A DNA stretch of 64,000 nucleotides from Rhizobium sp. R634 (GCF_002211305.1 NZ_LOKW01000024.1:310001-374000), one strand, 5' to 3'; positions 51,138 through 60,543 are shown, counted from the first letter of the stretch. The notes: generated by a model not told the origin, from the sequence alone. A program made the numbers and translations.

Positions 51138-52183
51138 TATTCGGTCCCTTCCTTTCGGGCGGCTGTCATTTTCAATATTTCCTCACCGATGGCAGACAGC
51201 GGCAGCTGCTGCTCAACGGCGCCAAGTTCATGAGCAACCCTTGGCATTCCGTAAACGACACAGGTTTTTTCGTTCTGGCCAAGCGTTCTGGCGCCGGCGT
51301 GGCGCATTTTCAACAATCCGGCCGCGCCATCGCGGCCCATTCCGGTAAGGATCACGCCGACGGCATTGCGTCCCGCCAGTTCCGCGACCGAATCGAAGAG
51401 CACGTCGACCGATGGGCGATGGCCGTTGACCGGCGGCCGGTCGACGAGGCGGCAGCACGGCGCGGAGGCGCCGGTGACCTGAAGGTGACGTTCGCCGCCG
51501 GGCGCCAGGTAGATCTTGCCGATCTCAAGACGGGCGCCATCGGTCGCTTCCTGCACCACCGGCGCGCAGAGGCGGTTCAGTCGCTCGGCAAAGCTCTTGG
51601 TGAAGGTCGGCGGCATGTGCTGGGTGATGACGGTCGGCGGGCAATTGGCCGGAAACTTCTGCAGCACCGCAATCAGCGCCTCGACGCCGCCGGTGGACGA
51701 GCCGATCGCGACGATCTTGCGGCCGACGCGGAAATCGGCGACGGCAGGCGGCGGCGTGACGGCGGCAGCCGCAGGCTGGGAGAACTGGCGCTGCGTGCGC
51801 GCGGCCGCCTTGACCTTTTCGGCAAGGTCTCCGAAGGGCCGCGGTTCGCCGGGCGCCGGCTTGCCGACGCAGTCGAAGGCGCCAATTTCCAATGCCGCAA
51901 GCGTCGCCTCGGCGCCGCGATGCGTCATTGTGGATACCATGATGACGGGCATCGGTCGCAGCGTCATGATCTTTTCGAGGAAATCGAGGCCGTTCATGTT
52001 CGGCATCTCGATATCGAGTGTCACGACGTCGGGGTTCAGCCGCTTGATCGCCTCGCGCGCTTCCAGTGCGTCGCCGGCCTGGCCGATGACGTTGACTTCG
52101 GGGTCCGAACTCAGGACGGCCGTGATCAGACCGCGCATCGTCGGCGAGTCGTCAACAACGAGAACTCGTGCCGGGGCGCTCAT
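51137..52183 (-). CDS. cheB: protein-glutamate methylesterase/deamidase CheB
   Basis: Removes methyl groups from chemoreceptors when phosphorylated (348 aa). Receiver residues 1-120 with acceptor Asp57 (PDVVTLDIEMPNMNG). Catalytic domain: Ser in AIGSSTGGVEAL, His in VITQHMPPTFTKSFAERLN, Asp in ILTGMGRDGAAGLL. ATG 52183, preceded by GGGAGGAAGG, gives the family start; a longer frame to 52510 overlaps cheR. It overlaps cheR by 4 bp. Confidence 0.96.
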   Translation of the reverse strand: MSAPARVLVVDDSPTMRGLITAVLSSDPEVNVIGQAGDALEAREAIKRLNPDVVTLDIEMPNMNGLDFLEKIMTLRPMPVIMVSTMTHRGAEATLAALEIGAFDCVGKPAPGEPRPFGDLAEKVKAAARTQRQFSQPAAAAVTPPPAVADFRVGRKIVAIGSSTGGVEALIAVLQKFPANCPPTVITQHMPPTFTKSFAERLNRLCAPVVQEATDGARLEIGKIYLAPGGERHLQVTGASAPCCRLVDRPPVNGHRPSVDVLFDSVAELAGRNAVGVILTGMGRDGAAGLLKMRHAGARTLGQNEKTCVVYGMPRVAHELGAVEQQLPLSAIGEEILKMTAARKEGTE

Positions 52184-53088
52184 GCCTTCCTCCCGAGACC
52201 CTTGGTCGTGTAGCGATAGGTCGTGATGCCGATATTGTCGAAGACGTGTTTCGCTTCGCCCGAGACACGCTCGGAATGGCCGATATAGAGGTGGCCGCCT
52301 TCCGGCAGCAGGCCGGCGAAACGCTGCCAGATCTTCATCTGCGTCGGCTCGTCGAAATAGATGACGACGTTGCGGCAGAAGATGACGTCGAACTTGCCCT
52401 TGAACGGCCACTGCGCCATCAGGTTCAGCTCGTTGTAGGTGATCAGCCGCTTCACGCGGTCGTCGACCTGGAATTTCCTGCGGCCCTGCACCTCGACTTC
52501 GCTGAACCACTGCTTGCGCATGGCGGGCGACACGGTTTCGAGCGCTGCCTCGTCATAGGCGCCGGCGCGGGCGATCGCGAGGATCTTGGGGTCAATGTCG
52601 GTCGCCAGGATCTTGAAGTCGTAGTCGGCGACATTCGGCATCAGCGACAGCACCGTCAGCGCGATCGAATAAGGCTCCTGCCCGTCGGAAGAAGCGGCCG
52701 ACCAGATGCGCACCCTGCCGCCGGATCGCGCCCGCTGCAGAAGCTCCGGCAGGACATGGTCGCGCAGATGCTCGAAATGATGGTTTTCGCGGAAGAAGCG
52801 CGTGAAATTGGTGGTGAGATGCGACAGCATCTCGCGCCGCGCCGCAGCGCCGGCCGGCGAGGCGACGAGCGCGCAATATTCCCGGAAGCCGGACAGGCCG
52901 AGATTGCGGATATGTTTCGACAGGCGCGAATAGACGAGCGAAGCCTTCGTCTCGTTGAGGAAGATCCCGGCATCCGAATAGATCATCGCGGCGATTTCCG
53001 TGAGGTCGCGGCGCGTCAGCGGATATTCTCCGCTCGCCAGGACCTCGTCGGCTCCCTGCCTCTGATCTTTTGCGCCCATTGCATTCAT
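52180..53088 (-). CDS. cheR: chemoreceptor methyltransferase CheR
   Basis: SAM-dependent methylation of receptor glutamates (302 aa). N-terminal helical domain (IRNLGLSGFREYCALV) and methyltransferase domain with HLTTNFTRFFRENHHFEHLR, VRIWSAASSDGQEPYSIALT (SAM site), and FDVIFCRNVVIYFDEPTQMK. Standard length. It overlaps cheW and cheB by 4 bp each, so the series is translationally coupled. Confidence 0.96.
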   Translation of the reverse strand: MNAMGAKDQRQGADEVLASGEYPLTRRDLTEIAAMIYSDAGIFLNETKASLVYSRLSKHIRNLGLSGFREYCALVASPAGAAARREMLSHLTTNFTRFFRENHHFEHLRDHVLPELLQRARSGGRVRIWSAASSDGQEPYSIALTVLSLMPNVADYDFKILATDIDPKILAIARAGAYDEAALETVSPAMRKQWFSEVEVQGRRKFQVDDRVKRLITYNELNLMAQWPFKGKFDVIFCRNVVIYFDEPTQMKIWQRFAGLLPEGGHLYIGHSERVSGEAKHVFDNIGITTYRYTTKGLGRKA

Positions 53089-53552
53089 GCGGCTTCGCTT
53101 TCGGTTTCGGAAAAGAGGGCTTCGAGTTCGATCAGGCAGATCATGCGCTTATCGATGGCGAGGACGCCGCGGGCGAACTGGCGCTCGAGGTCGGATGAAA
53201 TCTCCGGCGTCGGCTGGATGACCTCGTCGGTCACCGTCAGGATGTCGGAGACGGCGTCGACCAGAAGGCCGACGACCTTACGCCGGACCTGAGCGACGAT
53301 GATGACGTGGCGGGCGGTCGGATCGGCCGGCTTCATGCCGAGCCGGGCCGAAAGGTCGATGATCGGCAGCACGGCGCCGCGCAGGTTGATGACGCCGAGC
53401 ATATAGGCCGGCGAGTGCGGCATCGCGGTCGCCGGGGTCCAGCCCCGGATTTCGCGAACCGACATGATGTTCACGCAAAATTCCTGATCGCCGATACGGA
53501 ACGCGATCAGTTCGCGGTCCCCTTCGCTCAGACTTTTTACGGTGTACGACAT
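53085..53552 (-). CDS. cheW: chemotaxis coupling protein CheW
   Basis: Adaptor linking receptors to CheA (155 aa). The CheW fold shows ELIAFRIGDQEFCVNIMSVR-EIRGW, PAYMLGVINLRGAVLPIIDL and VGLLVDAVSDILTVTDEVIQ. Full length. It lies 4 bp after cheA and overlaps cheR by 4 bp. Confidence 0.96.
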   Translation of the reverse strand: MSYTVKSLSEGDRELIAFRIGDQEFCVNIMSVREIRGWTPATAMPHSPAYMLGVINLRGAVLPIIDLSARLGMKPADPTARHVIIVAQVRRKVVGLLVDAVSDILTVTDEVIQPTPEISSDLERQFARGVLAIDKRMICLIELEALFSETESEAA

Positions 53553-53556
53553 TGCC

Positions 53557-55845
53557 TTACCCTACCGCTGCTAACGACATTTCCGCCTTGAGCGACTGGC
53601 CGCGCGAAGCGCCGACAACCGCGTCGACATCGAGGATGAGGGCCACGCGGCCATCACCGAGGATGGTGGCGGCGGCGATGCCCGGCACGTGGGTGTAGTT
53701 CGCTTCCAGGCTCTTGATGACCACCTGGCGCTGGCCCTGGATGGCATCGACCATCAGGGCGCGCTGGCCGCCGCCTTCGGATTCCACCAGAAGCGCCACG
53801 CCTTCGACCGGATTGGCCTGGGTCGCGCGGAAGTTCAGGATGCGGCCGACATCGACCAGCGGGCAGAAGGAGTTGCGGATCGAGATCAACCGGTGGTTCG
53901 CACCGAAGGAGTGGATCGCGGCGGCTTCCGGCTGCAGGGTTTCGACGATCGCGGTCAGCGGCACGACCAGCGTCTGGCCGGCGACGGTGACGACCATGCC
54001 GTCGAGGACGGCGAGGGTCAGCGGCAGGCTCATGGTGAAGACCGAACCGTGGCCCGGCTTCGACGTGATGTTGATGCGGCCGCCGAGCGCCTGGATCGAG
54101 CGCTTGACGACGTCCATGCCGACGCCGCGACCGGAGATGTCGGAGATCTTGTCGGCGGTGGAGAAGCCCGGCAGGAAGATCAGATTGTCGATTTCCTCGT
54201 CCGACAGGTTGGCATCGGCCGGGATGAGATCGTTGTCGATCGCCTTCTGACGGACCTTCTCGCGGTTGATGCCGGCGCCGTCGTCGGCAAGCTCGATCAG
54301 GATGCGGCCGGAGCGGTGCTTGGCGGTGAGGCGGACCGTGCCTTCGGTGTTCTTGCCGGCGGCGGCGCGCTTTTCCGGCGTTTCGATGCCGTGGTCGACG
54401 GCATTGCGGATCATGTGGGTCAGCGGCTCGGCCAGCTTGTCGATAACAGTCTTGTCGACTTCGGTGTTCTCACCTTCGGTGATCAGGCGGATCGACTTGC
54501 CGGTCATGTCGGCGATTTCGCGGACGATACGCGACATGCGCTGGAAGACCGGCTTCACCGGCTGCGCGCGGATCGCCATGACCGAGTCCTGGATCTCGCG
54601 GGTGAGCTGCTGCAGCTCTTCGAGACCCATGTTGATCGAGGAGGTGCCGGTCGTGTCGTTCTCGATGACGCTCTGCGACAGCATCGCCTGGTTGATGACC
54701 AATTCGCCGACGAGGTTGATGAGGCGGTCGACGCGGTCGAGATCGACGCGGATCGTCTGGCCGGCACCGGCCGCATTGTTCTGCGCGGCGGCATTTGCGG
54801 CAGCGGCTGCGGCTGCTGCCGATTCCTTCTTTTCGACGCGGGCGGCGGCTGCGGCCATCTGCGTGACGTTGGATGCGGTTTCCGCAGCGGCAACGGCCGC
54901 GGCCGTCTCGTCGGCCCGCGCGCGGGCGGAAGTCTCTTCCGTTGCGCTCGTTTCGTCGAGGATCGACAGGTCGAAGGGAACCGGCACCATCGGCAGTTCC
55001 TCGTTGGTGCTTGCATCGCCCGCCGCTTCGTCGACCGCCTTGATCGTCAGGTCGCAATCCCACTCGGCGAATTCGAAGACGGTGCGGATGGCATCCTCGC
55101 CCTTGTCCGTCTTGATCGTGACGTTCCAGAAGAAATAGGCGCCTTCCGGATCGAGCTCCTCGAGGCCCGGCAGTTCGTCCGCGTTGCAATAGATGGTCAT
55201 CTCGCCGAGGCGAGAGAGGTCGCGCAGCAGCAGCGTGGCGTCGTTGCCCTTGGAGTAGAGCTCGAAGCGCGGCTTGAAGGTGACTTCATAAGCCGGCAAG
55301 CCGGAATCCGCCTCATCGCCGCCAAAATCGTCGAAGGAGAAGGGGATCGGCTGGAAGCCGCTATCGTCGGTCGGCTTCGGAGCGGGTGCAGCAGCAGCCG
55401 GCGCGGGTTTTGCGGTGGCCTTCGGCGCAGGGGCTTCAGCGGCGGCCGAAGGAGACGGCAATTCGCCGTTGGCCAGCGCTTCCAGCTCCTTGACGAGGCC
55501 GCGGCTGCGGCTTTCATCGACGCTGCCGCCGTCGCGTGCAGCATTCGTCAGGTCGGCGAGCACGTCAGCCGACTTCAGCATCACCTTCAGGACGTCCTGG
55601 GTCGGCTCAAGCTTGTTGGAACGAACGCAATCGAGAGTGGTCTCAAAGACATGGGCGAAGGCGACGAGATCATCAAGGCCGAAGGCGCCGGCGCCACCCT
55701 TGATCGAATGCACGGCACGGAACACCGCATTGACGGTTTCCGGATCGCGATCGCCATCATTCATTTTCAGAAGACCGGATTCCAGTTCGGCGAGCTGCTC
55801 CTCGCACTCCTGGAAGAAGATCTCTTTGATTTCGTTCATATCCAT
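53557..55845 (-). CDS. cheA: chemotaxis sensor kinase CheA
   Basis: Cytoplasmic histidine kinase (762 aa; 654 in E. coli). P1 has His46 in FRAVHSIKGGAGAFG. Residues 110-300 contain an Ala/Pro-rich linker and a P2-like domain. An Ala-rich stretch (about 300-360) precedes P3 (LDRVDRLINLVGELVINQAM). P4 ATP-binding has HMIRNAVDHGIETPEKR, GRGVGMDVVKRSIQALGG and GHGSVFTMSLPLTLAVLDG. P5 is CheW-like (TLVVPLTAIVETLQ). The longer linker is the place where CheS is thought to bind in rhizobia. It lies between cheY1 and cheW. Confidence 0.96.
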   Translation of the reverse strand: MDMNEIKEIFFQECEEQLAELESGLLKMNDGDRDPETVNAVFRAVHSIKGGAGAFGLDDLVAFAHVFETTLDCVRSNKLEPTQDVLKVMLKSADVLADLTNAARDGGSVDESRSRGLVKELEALANGELPSPSAAAEAPAPKATAKPAPAAAAPAPKPTDDSGFQPIPFSFDDFGGDEADSGLPAYEVTFKPRFELYSKGNDATLLLRDLSRLGEMTIYCNADELPGLEELDPEGAYFFWNVTIKTDKGEDAIRTVFEFAEWDCDLTIKAVDEAAGDASTNEELPMVPVPFDLSILDETSATEETSARARADETAAAVAAAETASNVTQMAAAAARVEKKESAAAAAAAANAAAQNNAAGAGQTIRVDLDRVDRLINLVGELVINQAMLSQSVIENDTTGTSSINMGLEELQQLTREIQDSVMAIRAQPVKPVFQRMSRIVREIADMTGKSIRLITEGENTEVDKTVIDKLAEPLTHMIRNAVDHGIETPEKRAAAGKNTEGTVRLTAKHRSGRILIELADDGAGINREKVRQKAIDNDLIPADANLSDEEIDNLIFLPGFSTADKISDISGRGVGMDVVKRSIQALGGRINITSKPGHGSVFTMSLPLTLAVLDGMVVTVAGQTLVVPLTAIVETLQPEAAAIHSFGANHRLISIRNSFCPLVDVGRILNFRATQANPVEGVALLVESEGGGQRALMVDAIQGQRQVVIKSLEANYTHVPGIAAATILGDGRVALILDVDAVVGASRGQSLKAEMSLAAVG

Positions 55846-55862
55846 AGGAGAAAATCCTGGGT

Positions 55863-56228
55863 TTAAGCCGTTACACGCTCAATGGCATCGATCAGCTTGG
55901 CCGGGTCGAAAGGCTTGACGATCCAGCCCGTGGCACCGGCCTGGCGGGCGCGGTTCTTCTTCTCCGCGTCGCTTTCGGTGGTCAGGACCAGGATCGGGAT
56001 CGCCCGGTATTTCTCGTTGCGGCGCACACCTTCAATGAAGCCGAAACCGTCGAGACGGGGCATATTGATGTCGGTGACGATGACGTCGGGATTGGACTCT
56101 TCGAGAACCTCAAGGCCCTCGACGCCGTCTTCCGCCTGGATCGTCTCGAAACCGGCATTGTTCAGCGTCACGAGAAGCATGTTTCGGATGGTGCGGGAGT
56201 CATCCACGGTAAGCACTTTTTTCTTCAT
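55863..56228 (-). CDS. cheY1: chemotaxis response regulator CheY1
   Basis: Single receiver domain (121 aa). Asp9/Asp10, acceptor Asp53 in DVIVTDINMPRLDG, Thr83 and Lys105 (TGWIVKPFDPAKL) are intact. In S. meliloti CheY1 acts as a phosphate sink for CheY2-P through CheA, replacing CheZ, and CheS helps; the adjacent cheS supports the same scheme. Its start overlaps the cheS stop by 4 bp. Confidence 0.94.
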   Translation of the reverse strand: MKKKVLTVDDSRTIRNMLLVTLNNAGFETIQAEDGVEGLEVLEESNPDVIVTDINMPRLDGFGFIEGVRRNEKYRAIPILVLTTESDAEKKNRARQAGATGWIVKPFDPAKLIDAIERVTA

Positions 56229-56521
56229 TGCCGAATCTCCTTGGCGAGCAGGTGGTCAATATTGACGCCAACCAGCTGCATGGTTTTCTGAAATGCATCG
56301 GACACCTTGGAAAAGGCGAACGGCTGCTTGTCCTGCTCCCAGGTCTTCTCGGCGGACATCAGAACCTGAGCGCAGAGAGCACCGATCCGCTCGACGCCCG
56401 ATGCGTCGATCGAAAGGCCGCTGCCCCTGAGCGAGAGGAGTTTATCGCGCAAGGCGGAAGCCTCGTTGAGGTCGAGCACCGCTGTCAAATTCAGCGTCTT
56501 GCCACTCTTCTTTGCTACCAT
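56225..56521 (-). CDS. cheS: CheS, STAS-domain chemotaxis protein
   Basis: 98 aa, single STAS (anti-sigma-antagonist-like) domain: GKTLNLTAVLDLNEASALRD, SIDASGVERIGALCAQVLMS, and FSKVSDAFQKTMQLVGVNID. The usual phosphorylatable Ser aligns with DASGV. The S. meliloti counterpart binds CheA and speeds the CheY1 phosphate sink. It lies between icpA (63 bp) and cheY1 (4-bp overlap). Older annotations may call it cheX, a different family. Confidence 0.88.
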   Translation of the reverse strand: MVAKKSGKTLNLTAVLDLNEASALRDKLLSLRGSGLSIDASGVERIGALCAQVLMSAEKTWEQDKQPFAFSKVSDAFQKTMQLVGVNIDHLLAKEIRQ

Positions 56522-56584
56522 CAGCTTTTCCTTGTCCCCTTGTCCCCGGCCCGAGAAGATGAGCTGAGGCGATAATCCGATAGG

Positions 56585-58213
56585 TTAGTAAACATTCCGC
56601 CCACCTCCGACGCTTGCGAAGGGCTGCGGAAGGCCAAAATCATCATTTTCGTATTCGTCTTCGACCGGTGCCGGACGGGCGGCCGCCTCGATGGCGCGGG
56701 GCGGCATCACGCGGGCCGGCGCCGGGCGCTCGGCAAGAGCGTTTTCGCGGGCGATGCGGAACTCGCGAATCGTCTGGCCGAGTTCGAGAATGACGGTATG
56801 GAGATGGTCGGCGCCATCCGCCGAGCGCTCGGCAAAGCCCGCGCTATCGGCCACCTCGGCGCCCAGGCCCTTGACGTCGACGGTGACGCTGTCGAGGCTT
56901 GCGGCATGTTCGCCGGTCTTGGTGGCGATGCCTGATATCGCAGCATTGATGTCGGTGACCTGGCGGACGATGCTGCCGATCGAATCCTGCGTGCGGCCGA
57001 CCATCTGCACGCCGGCATCGACCTGCGCCTTGGTGGTGGTCACCAGCGTCTTGATCTCACGCGCAGCTTCGGCCGAGCGCTGGGCAAGCGCCCGGACTTC
57101 CTGGGCGACGACGGCAAAACCGCGGCCGGAATCGCCGGCGCGAGCGGCTTCGATGCCGGCATTGAGCGCCAGGAGATTGGTCTGGAAAGCGATCTCGTCG
57201 ATCGCGCCGATGATCTGGCCGATCTTTTCGGCCGATTGTTCGATATCGGCCATGGCGGCGATCGCGCGGCCGACGACCTCGCCGCTTTCCTCGGCGGCGG
57301 CGCGGGTCGAGGCGGCAGCCTGTTCGGCGGCACGGCTGTCGGCGGCGCCGTCGCGGACACTGCCGGCGATGCCGGCAAGAGCGGCGGCGGAAAGCTGAAG
57401 GCGATCGGCCTGGCCGGAAGCGTTACCGGCAAACTGTCTGGACAGGCCGGCAAGCGAGCCTGTCGCCGCCTCGGCCTTATCAGTGCGTTCGGTGATGGCG
57501 GTGAACTCGGCCTGCAGGCCATCCAAGGCATTGTTCAGAGCGGTGGCGATCGCGGCATTGGCGCCATCGACGGGCGCGCGCCGCGTCAGGTCGCGTGCGG
57601 ACAGGCCTTCGATGACATCGCCGAAGATCCGGGCGATCTCGGCCTCGCTGTCGGCGCGCTGATCGGCGAGCGCACGGCTCTGGGCGGCTCGCAACGCGTT
57701 GAAACGGAGCGAGACGGCAATTTCCACATCGACCATGACGATGCGGATGATCGCCGTCATCAGGTCGGAGATTTCACGCGTGCGGCGCTTGGCCGACGGC
57801 AGCAAGGGGCGGCCGGCGATCTCTTCGGCAAGGCCGGAAACGACATGTTCGAGCATGACGCCGTGACCGGCCACGTGCCAGCGCGGATCGAGCCCCATCT
57901 TGCTTTCGGTATCGGAGAGAACCTTGACGCGCTCGGCATAGAGGCTGTCGAACCGCGCATCCGTCAGCACGTCCCAATGCGAGGACTGGAGATCATGCAG
58001 GCGATCGACCTGTCTTTCGCTCTCGAAATTGCGGGCGGCGTCGGGAAATGACTGGAACCGGTGGAAGAGATCGCGCAGACCCGCCTTCAAATGCGCCTCG
58101 AGGGCGGGCCGGTTGCGGCGCACGAGTTCACATTGATCGGCATCGAGACCGGCAAAGCGCAGGCGGTCGCGCAAGCTGCCTGCCTGCGCGCCACGAGCCT
58201 GATCTGATGGCAT
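56585..58213 (-). CDS. icpA: cytoplasmic globin-coupled chemoreceptor IcpA
   Basis: Soluble methyl-accepting-type receptor (542 aa) without membrane segments. Residues 1-170 look like a protoglobin/globin-coupled sensor domain (KMGLDPRWHVAGHGVMLEHV). Residues 290-500 form the signalling hairpin with IDEIAFQTNLLALNAGIEAA and FAVVAQEVRALAQRSAEAAR. Aligning by eye to HemAT, the heme-ligating His falls on Glu103. The C-terminal tail is not a standard NWETF-type CheR tether. ATG 58213 is preferred to a longer frame to 58327. First gene of the che operon. Confidence 0.88.
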   Translation of the reverse strand: MPSDQARGAQAGSLRDRLRFAGLDADQCELVRRNRPALEAHLKAGLRDLFHRFQSFPDAARNFESERQVDRLHDLQSSHWDVLTDARFDSLYAERVKVLSDTESKMGLDPRWHVAGHGVMLEHVVSGLAEEIAGRPLLPSAKRRTREISDLMTAIIRIVMVDVEIAVSLRFNALRAAQSRALADQRADSEAEIARIFGDVIEGLSARDLTRRAPVDGANAAIATALNNALDGLQAEFTAITERTDKAEAATGSLAGLSRQFAGNASGQADRLQLSAAALAGIAGSVRDGAADSRAAEQAAASTRAAAEESGEVVGRAIAAMADIEQSAEKIGQIIGAIDEIAFQTNLLALNAGIEAARAGDSGRGFAVVAQEVRALAQRSAEAAREIKTLVTTTKAQVDAGVQMVGRTQDSIGSIVRQVTDINAAISGIATKTGEHAASLDSVTVDVKGLGAEVADSAGFAERSADGADHLHTVILELGQTIREFRIARENALAERPAPARVMPPRAIEAAARPAPVEDEYENDDFGLPQPFASVGGGRNVY

Positions 58214-58645
58214 GTCCTGCCTCAACGCCTGTCCCCAACCCACTTTCCAGGCGAATGCCTGGCCAAAAACCTTTGCAGCATCCGATGAACGCAGAGCGTG
58301 GAGACGGTCTTCATCGCCGGTTGGCACCGGCCGACAAAAGCCCTCTGATCAGCTATGTTTCGAAGCTGTCTGAAGAGATGGATACCGGATCGACCCGGTA
58401 CGGCGGTACGGCGTCATGCCTGGTGGGAACGAGTGCATCTTCCCATTCCGACGTGTAACCCAATGTTTATGGTTAATTCCTTGCTTGAAGGTTAATAAGC
58501 CTTTCCCAGTGCTGGCTTTTGAAGCAATTCAGGGCAGCTCATAAGAAATACTGCCGCGCAGTTGCACGGCTGCTACAAGGCACACGCAAGCTCCGTGTTA
58601 TATGCCGGTCAATAACCAAGACATGACGTCGACAAGGACAGAGCA
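58214..58645 (-). promoter_or_regulatory. che operon upstream region
   Basis: 432 bp between icpA and the small ORF at 58646. It must hold the che operon promoter. The part 58460-58520 is AT-rich (tttatggttaattccttgct, gaaggttaataagc) and similar ggttaa motifs occur before the flagellin genes. No palindrome or gene that I can support. Confidence 0.4.
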
Positions 58646-58759
58646 ATGATTGTTCTCGGATTGGGTTCCTGCTTGATTGCAATAGCGGTGCTTGCAGCCG
58701 TCGCCCGTCTCGATTTTATCGCGGCAAACCGCGACATCCGCCCGCTTCGGGTGTTCTAA
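58646..58759 (+). CDS. 37-residue single-span membrane peptide (candidate small gene)
   Basis: An open frame ATG 58646 to TAA 58757-58759. The N-terminal 20 residues, IVLGLGSCLIAIAVLAAVAR, form a membrane helix; the tail LDFIAANRDIRPLRVF is basic. AAGGA lies 9 nt upstream. Composition and topology look protein-like, and it lies 79 bp before the glycosyltransferase on the same strand. It has no known family that I recognise and may be spurious. Confidence 0.4.
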   Translation: MIVLGLGSCLIAIAVLAAVARLDFIAANRDIRPLRVF

Positions 58760-58838
58760 GAACCCTTTCCCGTTGGCAGTCCGGCGCCTTTGGTGTAATC
58801 GCACTCGCGCCTTTCATGTCAGCGGAACACTTAAGTTC

Positions 58839-60260
58839 ATGTCCCCCAGATCTGGTCTCCTCATCGTCCTTGGCTTCACGCTCTGGCGCGTCGTCTCGCT
58901 CCATTTCGATGCGACGGACCTTTTCGTCGATGAGGCGCAGTACTGGTTCTGGTCGCAGAATCTCGATCTCGGCTATTATTCCAAGCCGCCGATGATCGCC
59001 TGGGTGATCCGGGCGATGACCGAGCTTTCCGGCTCCAACGCCATTTATTGGATCAGGCTCTCCGGACCGCTGATCCACATGGCGGCGGCTCTGGTGCTGA
59101 TGAAGGTGGCCAAACGTTTCGTCGGCCCGGAGATCGAAGGCTGGACGGGCGCCGCCTACATTACCCTTCCCGGCGTGGCGCTTTCCTCGGTGTTCTTCTC
59201 GACCGACGTGATCCTACTCTTCTTCATCGCGATCGCCCTGCTTGCCTATTTCAGCCTGACGCAGCGGCGCTCGGTCGGACTTGCGCTGGTCATGGGCCTC
59301 GGGGTCGGCCTCGCCTTCCTGACGAAATATGCCGTGCTCTTCGTCGTTCCCGGCGGCGCGCTTGCCCTCCTTCTCATTCCGGCTGCGCGGATCGCCATTC
59401 GCGATTTCATCATCGCGGTCGTAGTGTCGGCGGCCGTCGCCTTGCCGAACCTCTGGTGGAACCTGCAGCACGACAATACGACGGTGCGCCATACGCAGGA
59501 TATCGCCCATTGGAGCGAACTCGGGATCAACCTGCGGCGTGGGCTCGAATTCTTCGCCGCCCAGTTCGGCGTCGTCGGGCCGATCATATTTTTCGCCATG
59601 CTCTGGGCGGTCTACCGCATGATCAAGGGCAGGAGCGACGACCGGGAGAAGATGCTGGTCTGGCTGTCGATGCCGGTGGTGGTGCTGATCACCCTGCAGG
59701 CGACGGTCGCAAAGGCCTATGCCAACTGGGCCGTGACCGCCTATGTCGCCGGGACGATCCTTGCCGTCTGGCTTCTCTATCGCCTGTGGCCGAAGGGGCT
59801 GCGGCTGTCGCTCACCATCAACGGCATCGCAAGCCTGCTCTTTCCCCTGGCGACGATCTTTCCGCAGCAGCTGCTGCTGCCGAACGGCGACGAGCTGATG
59901 AAGCGCTATCTCGGCCGCGCCGAGGTCAGCCGCGAGGCAGCGGCACTTGCGGGCCCGGCCGGCACCGATATCATCGTCACCAACAACCGCGACATGGTCG
60001 CCGATCTTTTCTATACGCTGCGCGACGCATCCTACAGGATCTATGCGCGGGCGCCGGCAGGCCTTCCGGAGAGCTATTACGAGCAGGAATTCGCCCTGCC
60101 CGCCGATATGACTGGCACCGTGCTCTTCCTGACGGACGCCCCCCTCACCTGCGCCACCGAGACGCCCGAGGTGCTGAAGAACTGGCAGCCGGCCGCAGGC
60201 TACTACAAGGGCAAGTCGCTCTATATCTACAAGGTCTCGGCCGCCTGCCTGGCGCCCTGA
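58839..60260 (+). CDS. GT39-type membrane glycosyltransferase (ArnT/PMT-like)
   Basis: About 473 aa with roughly 10-12 membrane segments (LIVLGFTLWRVVSLHFDATD, VALSSVFFSTDVILLFFIAI, TAYVAGTILAVWLLYRLWPK). The N-terminal DLFVDEAQYWFWSQNLDLGY-YSKPPMIAW carries the DEAxYW acidic motif of GT39/GT83 enzymes that use polyprenyl-phosphate sugars, as ArnT and mannosyltransferases do. A periplasmic C-terminal domain follows (VTNNRDMVADLFYTLRDASY). ATG 58839 is chosen as nearest to the first helix. Acceptor unknown (lipid A, polysaccharide or protein). Confidence 0.8.
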   Translation: MSPRSGLLIVLGFTLWRVVSLHFDATDLFVDEAQYWFWSQNLDLGYYSKPPMIAWVIRAMTELSGSNAIYWIRLSGPLIHMAAALVLMKVAKRFVGPEIEGWTGAAYITLPGVALSSVFFSTDVILLFFIAIALLAYFSLTQRRSVGLALVMGLGVGLAFLTKYAVLFVVPGGALALLLIPAARIAIRDFIIAVVVSAAVALPNLWWNLQHDNTTVRHTQDIAHWSELGINLRRGLEFFAAQFGVVGPIIFFAMLWAVYRMIKGRSDDREKMLVWLSMPVVVLITLQATVAKAYANWAVTAYVAGTILAVWLLYRLWPKGLRLSLTINGIASLLFPLATIFPQQLLLPNGDELMKRYLGRAEVSREAAALAGPAGTDIIVTNNRDMVADLFYTLRDASYRIYARAPAGLPESYYEQEFALPADMTGTVLFLTDAPLTCATETPEVLKNWQPAAGYYKGKSLYIYKVSAACLAP

Positions 60261-60267
60261 GCCGGCG

Positions 60268-60528
60268 TCAGCCTGGCCGATTGGGCAGGCAGAGGCCGGT
60301 GCCCGCGCCTTCAATCTCGATGAATTTGACCCCGCCTTCCTCAAAGGCGAGGCGCAGCTGCGCCTCCGTGGCACGATGGATATCGTGGTGGCGCCCCTCG
60401 TAATCGCGGATGGTGCTGCGCGAGACGGCGGCCTTCTCGGCGAGATCGGTCTGGGTCCAGTCGAGGAGACCGCGTGCAGCCCGGCAGAGAGCGGGGCTCA
60501 GAATTGTTTCTCTGGCGCCTTGACCCAT
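60268..60528 (-). CDS. XRE-family small transcriptional regulator
   Basis: 86 aa. The helix-turn-helix is CRAARGLLDWTQTDLAEKAA-VSRSTIRDYEGRHHDIHRAT, and the tail FEEGGVKFIEIEGAGTGLCL is typical of rhizobial/alphaproteobacterial small XRE regulators. It is convergent with the GT39 gene and divergent from the Kef antiporter, with an inverted repeat in the 79-bp gap. It probably represses itself and maybe the antiporter gene. Confidence 0.85.
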   Translation of the reverse strand: MGQGARETILSPALCRAARGLLDWTQTDLAEKAAVSRSTIRDYEGRHHDIHRATEAQLRLAFEEGGVKFIEIEGAGTGLCLPNRPG

Positions 60529-60543
60529 GATTTCAAGTTACCC

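Noticed and set aside
53689..55866. 725-codon plus-strand frame opposite cheA
   Set aside because: Antisense shadow; CheA P1-P5 motifs are on the minus strand.
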